From Loxodes magnus (lineage: Eukaryota; Ciliophora; Karyorelictea; Loxodida; Loxodidae), in the NCBI GenBank assembly GCA_946699065.1, contig CAMPDV010000307.1, positions 186,001 to 250,000 of the forward strand: a stretch of DNA of 64,000 bases, given 5' to 3'. Shown here one piece after another: positions 23,701 through 35,159 of the stretch (its first letter is position 1; each line of letters starts with the position of its first letter). The notes below the pieces were generated by a model. That model ran no database searches. It worked only from the letters and a program-made list of their open reading frames with translations, and was not told the origin of the DNA. The translations under genes were made by a program, and so were the position numbers.

Positions 23701-25925
23701 TTTAGTGATTTTTCCATTAAAATCTCTTTATATATATCTTTTATCTTTTAAAATTATGGATTTATTTATATTTTTTAGATTAACTTCAAAAATTAAAAAA
23801 ATATATTTGGAAGATATTTATCTAATTCTTAAAATTAAATTAAAAATTATAATAATTTCTATATTTTATAATTATAATGAGATTTCAAGATTTATATTTT
23901 TTAATTACTCGAAAACAAAAATTAAATTTTACTCAAAGTAAAAGTTTATAAGATATATTTAAAATTAAAATGCAAAATGAACCTTCTTATTTCAGTTCCA
24001 ATGTAAAAATACTTAAAATAAAGATTTTATTATTAAGCATTATATTTTAAAGTTAAAACTAGTATATCTTAGAAGTTTATTTGTAAACATAATTATTTTA
24101 ATTAAAATTTAAACTTTTATCTAAATTTTTACTTAAACCATATCTTTAACTTAAAAATATATAATACCTAAAAATAATAAGGAATGCTAATAAGAATATA
24201 TTAAAATTTAAACGAGAAAATGAATTTCTTTATTATTATATTTTAACATTCTACGAAAAAGTAAATATTAATAAAAAATAATATTTTAATTTATGGAAAT
24301 GAATGATTAGATCTAATAATTTAAATTTAAATATTTTACTAAATCTATATATAATCTAAATAATTATCTTGAAAACTTTTAATTTATAATTCTTAAAAAA
24401 AGTCTAATGAAAGTAATATCAAATTACTTCATATAAAAAAATAAAAAAATAATTTAGTAATAACGCTAAAAAGGATAATTATGATATAAATGCAAAATAT
24501 TTAAAAATTTAACTTTTATAGATAAATAAAAATTTTCTAAGATGTTAGCTATTAATAAATATGCAATTAAATTCTTAAGAGATTATGGAAGAAATATTTA
24601 ATTAATAATATGAAATATTATTTTAATAATTATAAAATCTAAAAATATATTTAAATTTAAATCTTTTTAAATAATTTTAATCCAAATTGAATTAATCCTT
24701 CATATGAAATTCAAAGATATTAAAAATCTTAAACATGCTTTTCACAATGTAATATTAATTATTATATATTTGTTTAAAATAAATAAATATATTTATTTTA
24801 ACTTAAAATCTTTTAGGATTTTTAATAAATTGAAAAAGGAAATAAATATAAATTAAAAAATTAGAATAGAAATGTTATTAGATTTAAATTAATAGAACAT
24901 AATTATTAAATATCTTTTATAATAATTTCATATATTATCCTTATTTTTATGTTACTTTAATAGTTTTTAATTTAAGAATAACTTATTAAGTAATTTTTAA
25001 ATATATTAATGTATAAATCAAAGCAAGAAAAAAGGGTAAGTCATTTTAGACTAGAAATTGAAGCATAATAATTTAAACTGTTATTCATATAATGATTTAT
25101 TATAATAATAACGATAAGTTGGTATCATTCTCTTTCTTACAATTATCTTTATAAGATTTAATGAATGGTGGTCAGATTTTATAATGTTAGAAGTTGATTT
25201 CATTCATAGCTAATTATAAAAACACGCGAAAATGATTATATTTTGTATTTTTATGTAAATTAATTAATTTACATAAATTATTACATAAATGCATTAAATA
25301 ATATTTTCTATTTATTTTAAAGTAAAAATATAAGGTATATTCTTTTACTTTTAATCTAATTAAATATTTTATTTTATAATATTAATTTCATAATATCTAG
25401 TATAATAAATATAAAATTATAATTAACTAAATTAATTCAAAATTCTTTTCATTTTTATATTTTAATCTTTAAAATGAAGTTATGTGATTGATAAGTTAAA
25501 AATAATTTTATATAAGCCAAAAAACTAAGAATTTGTAGATCATTTGCAGCAAAATTAAATTTATAATGTTCTCTCTTTTTTTATAAGATTATACTTTATT
25601 TAATATAATAACTTAATTTTTATTTTAAAATACAATTAAAGTAATTTTCATCTATTTTTTGAGTATTTAATATATTTTATTGGTACTTGAATAAGTAATA
25701 GTTATAATTGTCTCAAACTAAAAATAATTTAGCATTATAATTAATTTTATTTAGCATAATTAAAAATATTAAGCATATATATGTTATAACATTTTTTGCA
25801 TAATAAATAATAGATGCTATTAAATATTTAATCTAAATAATATAAAAAGATTAATTTAAAATTAAAAATATATTAAAAAATAATTATTTTATTAACTAAT
25901 TAGATAAAATTAAATTAAGGGTTAT
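23700..25925. other. AT-rich spacer without supported genes
   Basis: Extremely AT-rich sequence. The only patch with some protein-like character is on the minus strand near 25,207-25,030, starting MNEINFQHYKI, too short and uncertain to call. No repeats shared with the rest of the window were noticed. Confidence 0.4.
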
Positions 25926-25928
25926 TAT

Positions 25929-26330
25929 AAAAATGGACGTCGACTGTGGTCAGGAGAACTATAGGTAATCTGGTGCAGTGAATGCTGCATTGCGAGTAAT
26001 CTCGCACTAGATGCCACTACGGGAAAGGATGGATAAGCTCGGAAAAAAACCTAAATTGCACTAGGGTTCTCATTAGCAGTATGAACATTTGAATGATGCG
26101 TTGCTAATGACTTAATTACTAATTCTTATTTGGATCTTATTAGAAGACTAGAACATTTTATTTAAGATTTAAGAATAATTTTTAATAAGCAGATTCTCCA
26201 TTTGGAGAAGTGGGTGTTATTCATATGACAACAAGAAGTATCAGAACACTTTTTTAATATTAAATAATAATATTGAAAAGCTGCTCGCCAATGTGGTGCT
26301 ACTTGCTCTATAATTATATTTATTATATAT
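25929..26330 (+). ncRNA. Folded RNA-like element R1 with tail type A
   Basis: A GC-richer island in AT-rich DNA. It contains GGTAATCTGGTGCAGTG, then a perfect hairpin TGCGAG-taat-CTCGCA at 25,991-26,006, a GATAAGC block, AGGGTTCTC, and a second stem CATTAGCA...TTGCTAATG near 26,069-26,107. A third hairpin, TTCTCC-att-tGGAGAA, is near 26,190-26,206. It ends in tail A (aaagctgctcgccaatg...gtgctac...ctctataat) near 26,276-26,312, the same tail as SINE-like S1. R2 at 26,339-26,890 repeats the same order with compensatory base changes in the first hairpin. No tRNA cloverleaf or known RNA was recognised. A SINE whose head is a structured RNA is the best guess. Confidence 0.5.
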
Positions 26331-26338
26331 TCCATTTT

Positions 26339-26890
26339 TTTAATGGATGTCGGGCTCTAGTCTGCCGAGTAGGTAATCTGGTGCACTGTAGACTTCATTA
26401 CAAGTACTCTTGTAATAGATTTCACCACAAATAAGTAAGACTACGCTCTTGTGTGATAAGCCTTATTTATTTGAGGGTTCTCTCTATCAGTAGAAAAATC
26501 TGATTAGTGTGCTGAAGTCCAGGCCTCAGAGTTATCCAGCCTCTACATGTCGTTAATCTGGTAGGAAGATGGAAAAACCTAAAAACATGACTGAAATGAA
26601 TTATTTTTTTAAGTAGAAAAATTTAATTCGGTTATGACATTTTACACAAGAATCAGAATTTATTCTAATCAATTCTAACTCTGGTTTTCAGAAAGAAACA
26701 TAAGAATTTTGAGAGTGAATATAGTAAATTTTTATTTCAAAAATGGAGAAAGAAGTGACCAAAGAGACGAGAGGAACTAGAAATATTTCTAGACTATTTT
26801 AACAACAAAATTTTGTTTCTTTTATTAATTATGGTGAATCTAATAAAGATGGAGCCACATCAATTAATTTATTATGAAATTTTAAATAAA
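26339..26890 (+). ncRNA. Folded RNA-like element R2 with tail type B
   Basis: Shares with R1 the opening ATGGA(C/T)GTCG, the block GGTAATCTGGTGCA.TG, a hairpin TTACAAG-tact-CTTGTAA at 26,398-26,415, GATAAGC, and GAGGGTTCTC followed by a short ATCAG...CTGAT stem. Relative to R1 two G-C pairs of the first stem have become A-T pairs, on both sides, which keeps the fold. The element continues through a unique region and ends at about 26,830-26,880 with tail B (ATGGTGAATCTAATAA.GATGGAGCCAC then TTAATTTATT), as in S6 and S7. The 3' end therefore differs from R1 while the head is the same. Confidence 0.5.
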
Positions 26891-27574
26891 AATAAACTAT
26901 AATAATCAAATAATATGGCTTAAAATTGGTGGAAAATTTGAAATTTTAAAATTAAGTTTTTGACATAAATAAGACTCAAATAAATCTAAATTTTCCAAAA
27001 AAAATTTCATCAATTTTTTCAATTAAAAATAAATAATTTATTTATGATTTAATACATTTTTTAACTTAATTATAAGTAAAACAGATATATCTATATTAAG
27101 AGATATTAGTTTAAAAATCAAAGTTTCAATTTTTATTTAATATTTATAGAATTAAAAAATGCTATTTTTATAGAATAATAAACAATAAATCTCAGAAAAA
27201 TTTGAGATATTTTAATTTGCAATTAAAATAAATATTTACTATATTTTTTAATTATTTTACTTTAATTTATTTTAAATAAATAAAAATAGAAATTTAATTA
27301 TCCGATTTTTTCTTAACTAGAATATATTTCTTAAATCATTAATAGAAATAAAGTTATTTATATAGAAAGACTTTTAATATTATAAATTTTTAGTTTTAAC
27401 TTGAATTAGTAAATTAATTTTTAATACTAAATTCGAAATTACATAAATAATCTTAATTTTTAATAATAATAAACTATAAGAGTTTCAATATTTTAAATAT
27501 TGAGATATAAATGCATAATTATTGGTAAATAATCATGTAAATTATGTTAAATTTACAAGTTTCTGCATTTTCAA

Positions 27575-28700
27575 TCACGGCTCTCTTTCACTCTCATCTT
27601 GATAAGCATTCGATTAGTTAACTAAATCTATTTATTATTTTCTTTTTTTAATAAGATCAGCTTCTTCACTCTATTCTTTAAAAATCTTTAATCTTCTTCT
27701 AAATAATTATTGATGTAATATTGCTATATACTTGTCTACTTTAATCATCTAACTTTTTGTAAATTATTGATTAAAATAGTTTTAATCGTATAAAATTAGT
27801 CTTCTTTAATATTTACGGTAATTATTTTGTGTTTTATTAAAATTCTTCTAAATGTCTGAATAAAGATTACATTGAAAAATGGGCTCAAATGTATCAAATT
27901 CATATCTGCATAAACAAAGTTAGTTGAATTATGTTTCGATATGTCGTTGATTCAGTTTATATTAATAATTATAAATGTAAGTCCTTAGTTTATAGATTGA
28001 AATAGTTTCTTGGATTAGATGTTATTGTATTTAGTGTATGCTATTAAAGAGAAACATTTTAATTACTTTCTATTTAATCAATAAATCTTTTTGCTGTTCA
28101 CATTCCTGTATTCCTTTAAAGTTATTCTTAGAAGAATTTATTTAGATTTAAATATTAAGATACTTATTGAACTCTTTGAAATCATAAGTTCTTTAAATAT
28201 CTAAATCATTTTTTTTCAATGCTTTTATCTATATATTTCTTGTAGGGAAGGTTAAATTTATTACACTTTTGAAGTAAAAAGGCTATATCTGAATTAGGAT
28301 TTTCCTAGCTGAATCAAGTTATTTTCAGCAAAATGCATAAATTTTTATGTTAAAGAGTGGATAAATGGAAGTAAATTTAGATAAATAAATAAAGATTAAT
28401 TAAAAGAAGATTATGAAGATTTGAAGGCTAATTTTGATACAAGTCTTTGTAATCTAGTAATTTTTTTAATCATTCATTTAATTTCTGACTTTACTGCTCA
28501 AGGAGTTATATTGCTTCTATATTCAACTTTGGGTAAAATGAAAGTTCTACAAAAGTTCTTATAATTAATTGGAGATACAATGTCATATTTGGAAAGTGTA
28601 ACAGTCGTTTTCAAAGATGCTCTCCTATGTACAGAAACCTTTTCTTCACATCGCTATAATCTAAATTTTTTTAATTCAAAAATTAAGCATCAACATCATT
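27575..28700 (-). CDS. Unknown protein, probably with one frameshift or small intron
   Basis: Two minus-strand frames join to make one protein-like product. The upstream one (from about 28,700 or further) includes FYPKLNIEAIQLLEQQSQKL and NPNSDIAFLLQKCNKFNLPY; the downstream one, from a run of eight A near 28,210, includes NDLDIQRTYDFKEFNKYLN, RYEFDTFEPIFQCNLYSDIQ and ends SNAYQDESEREP at TGA 27,575-27,577. The downstream frame is free of TGA for roughly 190 codons. The switch at the A run suggests a slippage frameshift, so this may be a pseudogene, though an unrecognised tiny intron is possible. In-frame TGA codons in the upstream part fit tryptophan. The start was not found; coding-like sequence may extend to about 28,850. 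No domain recognised. Confidence 0.5.
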
Positions 28701-29112
28701 TTTTATAGTTTAAAGTACTCTTTTAAATTAGTTTAAAATTTAACTTTATTTTTATTCAAGTTATCTATAAAAATAATACTAAAGCTAAAAATTTTTATTT
28801 AAAAAATTTATTTGTTTACATCAATTTTAAAACCTGCATCTTTAAGTTATATTATAATCAAGCATAGAAAGTAATAGCTTTTATCTTTATTTTTCTAAAA
28901 GAAATTAAATAAAAATTGTCAAATTTTTCAAATAAAAAAGCATTAAAAATATTTGATATAATATAAAATGAAATTTATTAAATATAAATGTTTATTTGAT
29001 TTAAATTAATGTAAAATAAATAATTCCAATGAAATAAATAATAAATTTAAATATTTTAATTAATAAATTTTATTTTCATATTTAGCTTTTTATTTAATAA
29101 TCAATATATCCT

Positions 29113-31033
29113 ATGTATTAGTTACCTTCTTATTGCAATAATTGTAAGAAAGAACCAAAATACCCTGAATTTACTCTAACTTGCAAGCATTAATTGTGTT
29201 AGAAATGCATATCCAATTCTTTACTTTCTTAGCAGTATTAGCCTTTATTTGATAAATATCCTAGGAATTATTTTTTCAAATGTCCTGTTAATTCTTGCAT
29301 TTATATAAATTCACTAACTGATGAAAATTTAGAATATGCTTTGAAAGTATGAAATGAAAAGGGTAAAATTGAATAGTTATAAACAGTAATTTTTAATTTT
29401 AGATAGATAAAAACAATATTTCCTAAGAATAAAGCTATATTAAAACTACAGATTAAAATACTTTTACTCTAAATTTAATAGAAGGACAACAGTAAATGAA
29501 AAGTTAAAGTTTTGAGATTCAGTGAAGCTCATAAATTTAGCAGCAAATACCTATTAACTATAAATAAAGTTAAAACTTAAATTGGGATTTTCCAACTATT
29601 TAATAAAGAGTAAGTTCTATAAAATTTAGTATTAAGTACTTAGTGACTTAAAATAAGTTCAAGAAGAATGGATAAAAGAAAATAAATTAGAGTAAATTCA
29701 AATAAACTAACTATAGGGATAAAACTAGCAGTTAAATGAATAAAATTATCACTAAAAAATTGAAATTAACTAGTTGATTTGCAAGATACAATCTCTTGAA
29801 TAATCATAACAGAACTATGATAAATTAATAATAGAAAAATAAGAGATAATAAATTAATTACAAAAGCAGAATTAACAGTTTTAGAGAGAAATAAGTGATA
29901 AAAATAATGAATTTTATGTATAAAAATTAAAATGTGACTTCAATCAGGATAACTAGCTAAAAGAAGTTTCAGAAATTTAAAGATACCAGTCCGAATCTGA
30001 AAATAAAATATCTAAAACTTACATTAAACAACTTGAGAATGAAATTTAAAATTAAAAGATAAAATATTAGTTAATTCATCAGCAACTAGAAAAAAGCAAA
30101 GATTTAGTTTTACTATTGCACAATCAAACGGTAAAACTTGAATATTCATAACAATAGGAAAAGTTGAAATATGAAAATATTCTTAAAGGATTAGAAGAAA
30201 AAAATACTGATGTTAAGTTAAAAGATAATTATATTCGCAAGCTTATTTTGGAAAATGAAACGTTAAAATAAAGCATTAATATATTCAAGCAGTAATAAAC
30301 ATCAGAATATTACTAAAAGGGACAAAACGAAAATCAAGGTAGTTTTATAATACAACAGAATTCAAACTATGAATAAAAAATTAACATTACTCCAACAAAA
30401 AGTTCTATTTCCGATATTTAAGATTAAAAATTAATAAAAGTAGAAAATTAATAAAATTTATATTTTAATAAATAACTAAATTAGTTTTAAAAATTTCCTT
30501 AATAATTTTAAAGTAATATTTCTTATAAATAAATTCTCATCAAAGGTATTTCATCATAAAATCCCTAAATTTCATAGTAATCTAATTTCTAATAATTAAA
30601 TTATCAAGTTTAGTAAGTTGATACTAATAAAGTAAGCAAAACTAATTCTAAGAATAGTAAAATAAAGTAAAAATATAAAACTTAAAAATAGTAAATGACT
30701 AAGAAATTAATTAAAGAATCAATTTAGAAGAATAAATCACTTTAATATAAATGTTAATTAAATTAAGTTATTGATATGAATCACTTACTTCATTTTAATT
30801 ATATTCCTAAGTCCAAACATCGTTCTTTTCATCTTTCAACTATTGCCTGTTGTTTCTTGTACTTTCTTGTTGTTCTTCTTTAGACTGCAATTATTTATTT
30901 TTATTTTGTAATACAATTTAAATTCTTTTTTAGTAGATTCCTATTAAAAGAATCAATTATAAAAAGTTAATATAGTAGAATTAATAATTTTTATCTTCAG
31001 AATTAAAAAAGCATACTTTAAAAAAGATTATGA
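29113..31033 (+). CDS. RING-finger coiled-coil protein, 627 aa, two tiny introns
   Basis: ATG 29,113 opens a three-exon frame (29,113-29,385; 29,403-29,609; 29,630-31,033) that sums to exactly 628 codons ending at TGA. Residues 8-65 form a RING-HC-like domain: CNNC, then CKHQLCQKC, then CPVNSC, with the spacing expected for two zinc sites, implying E3 ubiquitin-ligase activity. From about residue 160 to 450 it is a long Gln/Glu/Lys-rich coiled coil (for example EEWIKENKLEQIQINQLQGQ), then a Ser/Asn/Gln-rich part. A hydrophobic segment near the end (STIACCFLYFLVVLLQTA) could be a membrane anchor. Two in-frame TGA codons (29,350 and 29,523) sit where tryptophan fits; TGG is also used. The architecture is TRIM-like without a visible B-box. 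Coding-like sequence at 31,140-31,300 may be a further exon, so the 3' end is uncertain. Confidence 0.75.
29386..29402 (+). other. Predicted 17-nt intron
   Basis: GTAATTTTTAATTTTAG lies in phase 0 between the RING domain exon and exon 2. Removing it moves the reading frame into the polar, Gln/Asn/Ser-rich frame. It has GTA..TAG ends like other ciliate micro-introns. Confidence 0.6.
29610..29629 (+). other. Predicted 20-nt intron
   Basis: GTAAGTTCTATAAAATTTAG, again in phase 0. Removing it joins exon 2 to the 468-codon coiled-coil exon. Both introns are needed for the three segments to share one frame, and neither length is a multiple of three. Confidence 0.6.
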
Positions 31034-31333
31034 AGATTTTAGAACTACAAAAATGATAAATTATAGTTTTTATATAGCTATTGAAATCTTTTATTTAAAA
31101 AATTTTATATAACCTTCTACTTCTAGTTAAGTTTTCTTTTCTTTATAGGAAATCTTAAAAAACTTAAGTGAATTGCTGAGTTAGAAAAGGAAATGGAAAT
31201 ATTACATAAAGATAAAAATTTATAAGTTTATTTTATTCTCAAAAAGAATAAAAAATATAAGAAAACATTCAAATTTATTAATTTTAGAATAATAAACTTC
31301 AGAAAATGTTAACTAAACTGATTATTTTGTTTT

Positions 31334-31956
31334 ATGCAAAATGACAATTCTTACAGCTAATTATTTAGAAGCACGTAAAGCGCTCTCCCGAACTTTTTTC
31401 TTAAATTCCTTTTCTAAATTTACTACAAAATACATTTTAAATAAGATATAAAGCAGAAGGAATTTGTTTAGGCATTTTATAAATAGTTTTAGCTTTGAAT
31501 GTTGAAATTATACAATTAGAAATTAATTAATATTTACTATTTGACATAAGTAAAATCAAAACTTAAGGATTTTATGCTAATTTTAAGTTTCATGCAAGAA
31601 TGGAAATTATAATTTTGTCTATCAAAAGATAATTTCATAAACTAAAGGGTTTGACTCTCAATTGGAATAATGAATTAGCACGTAATAAATCTAGATAAGT
31701 AAAAATATAGTTCGTCAATCACTTTTTTGTACTTTAAATGAGATATAGCAATAAATATTTCCTAAAACTGAAAATATTTAATTTTAGTAAGAATTTCAAG
31801 TAGGTAAGAAGAATTATCCATATTAAGAAAAATAGATAAATAAATAAGATAATATAACTTAAAAAACCAATTTATTTAAAATATTGGAATATATAATCAA
31901 TAAACCAATTTGCTAATTAACCTCCTTTAAGATTAAAATGTTCAAAAGTTTGTTGA
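31334..31956 (+). CDS. LRR-like protein frame
   Basis: One plus-strand frame is free of TGA from 31,345 to its TGA at 31,954-31,956. Its centre contains GICLGILQIVLALNVEIIQLEIN, here split as GICLGILQIVLALN and VEIIQLEIN, then GFYANFKFHARMEIIILSIK and LKGLTLNWNN. The spacing of leucine/isoleucine at about 25-28 residues resembles the degenerate leucine-rich repeats common in ciliate proteins, so a protein-binding solenoid is likely. A good-looking N terminus (MQNDNSYSQLFRSTQ) begins at ATG 31,334 but in another frame, so a small intron or a frameshift must lie near 31,380-31,450. It starts about 300 bp after the RING gene in the same direction. Confidence 0.45.
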
Positions 31957-32863
31957 AAAGTTTTTAAATACCGAAACAATAGAGGAAAGAAAAAATAATG
32001 TGAAAAATTAAAATTAAATTTAGCTTTCATAAATATTTAATTATCTTAGAATAATTTATATTTATTAAAATTATTTTTTTTAAAAACTTAAATAAGCAAA
32101 ATTAAAATATAAATTTAGCCTATTATATTTTACTTCGCTTCTCTTTTTAAAATTTATTTTGTTTTTTTTAATTTTAAGCCTTAATAATAATCAAAAATGT
32201 TTTTCTTTCGTTTAAGAAATATATAATTTATATGTATATAATTTTAATTATTTCAATTATTTATTTTATTTATATTCTTATTTTTATTTAATACTATTTA
32301 TTTTTAAATATTTTAAATTGTAATTTGATACTATTTTCTAAAAATAAAGACATTAATTATTTTTAATATACAATTTTTTTAATTAAAATATAAATAAAAT
32401 GACACCTAAGAAAAAAAATGATATCTTTCTATGAATAATTAAAAATAAAAATGATTTTATAGCTTAATTGAATAAAACCTTAATAATATAAAAGGTAATA
32501 GCTTCAGAAATCATTTCCATAATCAGTGCATTAAAAAGAAATAAAAAAATAAAGATTAAAGATTGAAAATTAGAATAAATAAAGAAAAATAGAAAAATAG
32601 CAATATCTTAAATTTTCATCTATAGAGGATATAATTAATTACGTGTAATCATAAATGGATGAAATTGGAAAATATCATAATTATATTCATTAAATATTTT
32701 AATTTTAGTTTTCTTATTTCATTTATCAAAAAAAAGTTGTAAGAAAAATAAGCAATATAATAAGAAATTACTTAAAAAATCAATGGATAACAGGGAATTA
32801 TACCTAAAATTTTTAAATTAAATTATTATTAATAAAATATAAGAAAAACATTTAAATTAAAAA

Positions 32864-33806
32864 ATGGAAGGATTCAAAAGAGGTTTCTACACCACCTCCA
32901 AAAAATTGGAGAGGAAACCTGAATCCAAACTTGGTCAGTCGTCTTTTTCTTAACCTTAACCTTCTTCTTAATCTTAACAACCTGGAATTCAAACAGGATA
33001 TGACGAGCAGAAGAAATTCTAGAAAGCGACTCACTTAATAATTCCTACATCGGAGGAAAAGCCAAGAAAACAGATGAAGTCTGCTCTTCACCAGAAGATG
33101 TCAGAATTTAATCCTTCTGGCCAGATGAGCATGAGTAGCTCATCAAAGTGGTACTGAACCTCCAGGAAGAGGTTAGGAAACTGATGAAGGATAATGAGAA
33201 GCTTATGGAACAACTAAACTAGCGGAAGGAATAGAATCCAGATTTATGTCCTAAGAAAGAGAACTAAACACTTTCTGAAACATATCCTTAGATTAGATAA
33301 AATAATTCTAAAATTAGTTTCAGAAACAATATGATCTGAGTTATAGACTGGAAAAATTAGAAAAGAAGCTAGACAAACAAAGGGGAGACCAACGATGATT
33401 GAAGAGACCAACATGAAGTATAGGGTTAAACCACAAAAAGTAGTGAAGAATTGTTACTAATGCAATTCGATAAAACATTTGTGAAGACGCTGCATGAAAT
33501 TCCAAAATTTCAAGATGTAATATTGGAATAAATAAAGAAGAATACAAGCACAGCAGAGGAAAAAAACAAATGAAATAGAGACAAATCAGAGAGAGATTAT
33601 ATCTAAATGAATTAGGTTTCATCTACAAGAGAAAATCTGATTAGAAATGAAGATAGAATTGGAAATGACATGAGCAATGGAAGGAGAAATAGAGACCTTT
33701 AAAACTTTGTTTTTAACACCGGAACAATCTGGTGTCCAGCATGAAGAGGTGAAAATCCTCATTAATTGCTAAACTTAATTTATCCTATTATTATAAAATA
33801 AAAGAA
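32864..33806 (+). mobile_element. ORF1/Gag-like zinc-knuckle element E6
   Basis: ATG 32,864 opens MEGFKRGFYTTSKKLERKPE, a Ser/Pro/Gln-rich linker, a helical region (VVLNLQEEVRKLMKDNEKL) and a good CCHC knuckle, CYQCNSIKH...C, at about 33,450-33,495, followed by basic sequence. The 3' end has two stem-loop segments, CACCGGAACAATCTGGTGTC and GAGG-tgaaaat-CCTC, then TGCTAAACTTAATTT and a short A/T-rich tail. GAAAATC in a hairpin loop followed by TGCTAAAC is shared with the 3' end of E1. Same family as E3. Broken, with a few breaks. The layout fits a non-autonomous LINE-like unit. Confidence 0.55.
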
Positions 33807-34309
33807 AAAATGCTGCTATATATGTTAAAAGCAGTATCATTTTAAGATGTTGGTAAAGAAACAAAAATTATAAAAAAATATAATAAAAATCTATTTTAAA
33901 TATGACCAACTTAATCAGGCTTAATATATAGAATTTTTTTTTATATTAGTAAATTAAACAATTTTAAAAATAACTATTAGATAAGATAGGATTTCTTATA
34001 TCTTAAAATTTAATTTAATATCACTAAATCTGGCTATTCAATTTTAAATATGATACTACTTTGATTTTTTGTTAATTCTTCTTTAAAGAATTATATTTTT
34101 ATTTTTACTCTCAATAAAAAAAAACTATCTAAAAAATATACATATTTTAAAATAAAAAATAAAAATAAAAAAATTTATTCTTGCTAAACTATCTTTTAAG
34201 TATATATAACTAATTAAAGATTTCAATACTCATGAATTAATTCATTTTATTTTCATTTATACAATTATTTATAAGATTTATAAATCAAAAATTAATCAAT
34301 TATTGTAAA

Positions 34310-34666
34310 AAATATTAAGATGCAGGTTCCAAAGCATTAGTGGGTGGAACATCTGAAGAAGCTTAAGTCATGAATAGAGGGGTGAAAAAAAGGATAGCTT
34401 CATCAAAGTGGAGAATTAATTACCCATAATCAACTATGTCTTCCATTGCTTTGGCTTATTTTCGGAATCTTGAACAGAATGAACTTCGGTTGTGGAGCTA
34501 TTGAACCTGAAAGCTGAATTGGAGGATGTGGGGATCGCTACTTTGGTAGTTGTAAGAGACGCAATCTGAGATGTTTCCATTTTTCGAGATATATCCTATT
34601 TACTTGTGGTTAATCTAATAATGGTGGAGCAACATTAATTTAATTTAATTTATTTATGTAATTTTT
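34310..34666 (+). mobile_element. SINE-like element S6, tail type B
   Basis: Aligns with the minus strand of 17,690-18,010 across its length. It has the core (gcttcatcaaagtggagaat...acccataatcaactatgtct..cattgctttggc), a variable middle, a GTGGTTAATCTAATAATGGTGGAGCAAC tail with a weakened hairpin, and (TTTAA)n at about 34,640-34,666. It is similar in length to S7 and moderately diverged, so neither insertion is recent. Confidence 0.55.
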
Positions 34667-35159
34667 AAATTTATTTAAAAAAAGCTAAAATTATATTATT
34701 TTAAAAGACCTAAGAGTTTATCAAATTAAAGGGGAAATATTAATACTAAAACTTTAATAAAAGTTACAAATGATAATATCTTTAAAAATAAAAATAAAAT
34801 ATTAGCAAATTGAAAAATTATATCTTAGAATAATTTTAAATATTTATTTATCTTTAATTTTTGTAATATTTAATAAAAAAATAAAGATAAAAATAGACTA
34901 ATATAAATAGAAAATGAATATATAAAAAATATAATAATTTAAATATAATGTATATCTATCTCAAAGTTAAAAATAAAACTATAAGTTTTATTAATGCATT
35001 AAGATATTTTAAAATACTTTAAAAACTTACCAATCATGTAAAATTTATATGATAAAAAACATTTAAAAAATTATATATATAGTAATTATAAAAAATATTT
35101 CATATATAAATATTTATATTTATAAATATTAATTTTTTATTATTTTCAATAACTATTTA

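Noticed and set aside
25929-26540. tRNA or SRP RNA identity for the folded elements R1 and R2
   Set aside because: No cloverleaf, anticodon arm or SRP domain features could be placed; only generic stem-loops are certain.
27575-28660. A minus-strand frame with seven TGA read as tryptophan across the whole interval
   Set aside because: It looked plausible, but other frames have far fewer TGA and better composition; it shows how reading TGA as Trp can make any frame look open.
31341-32003. 221-codon frame starting MTILTANYLEARKAL
   Set aside because: It has three internal TGA and no TGG, no better than chance; the neighbouring frame is free of TGA and has LRR-like spacing.
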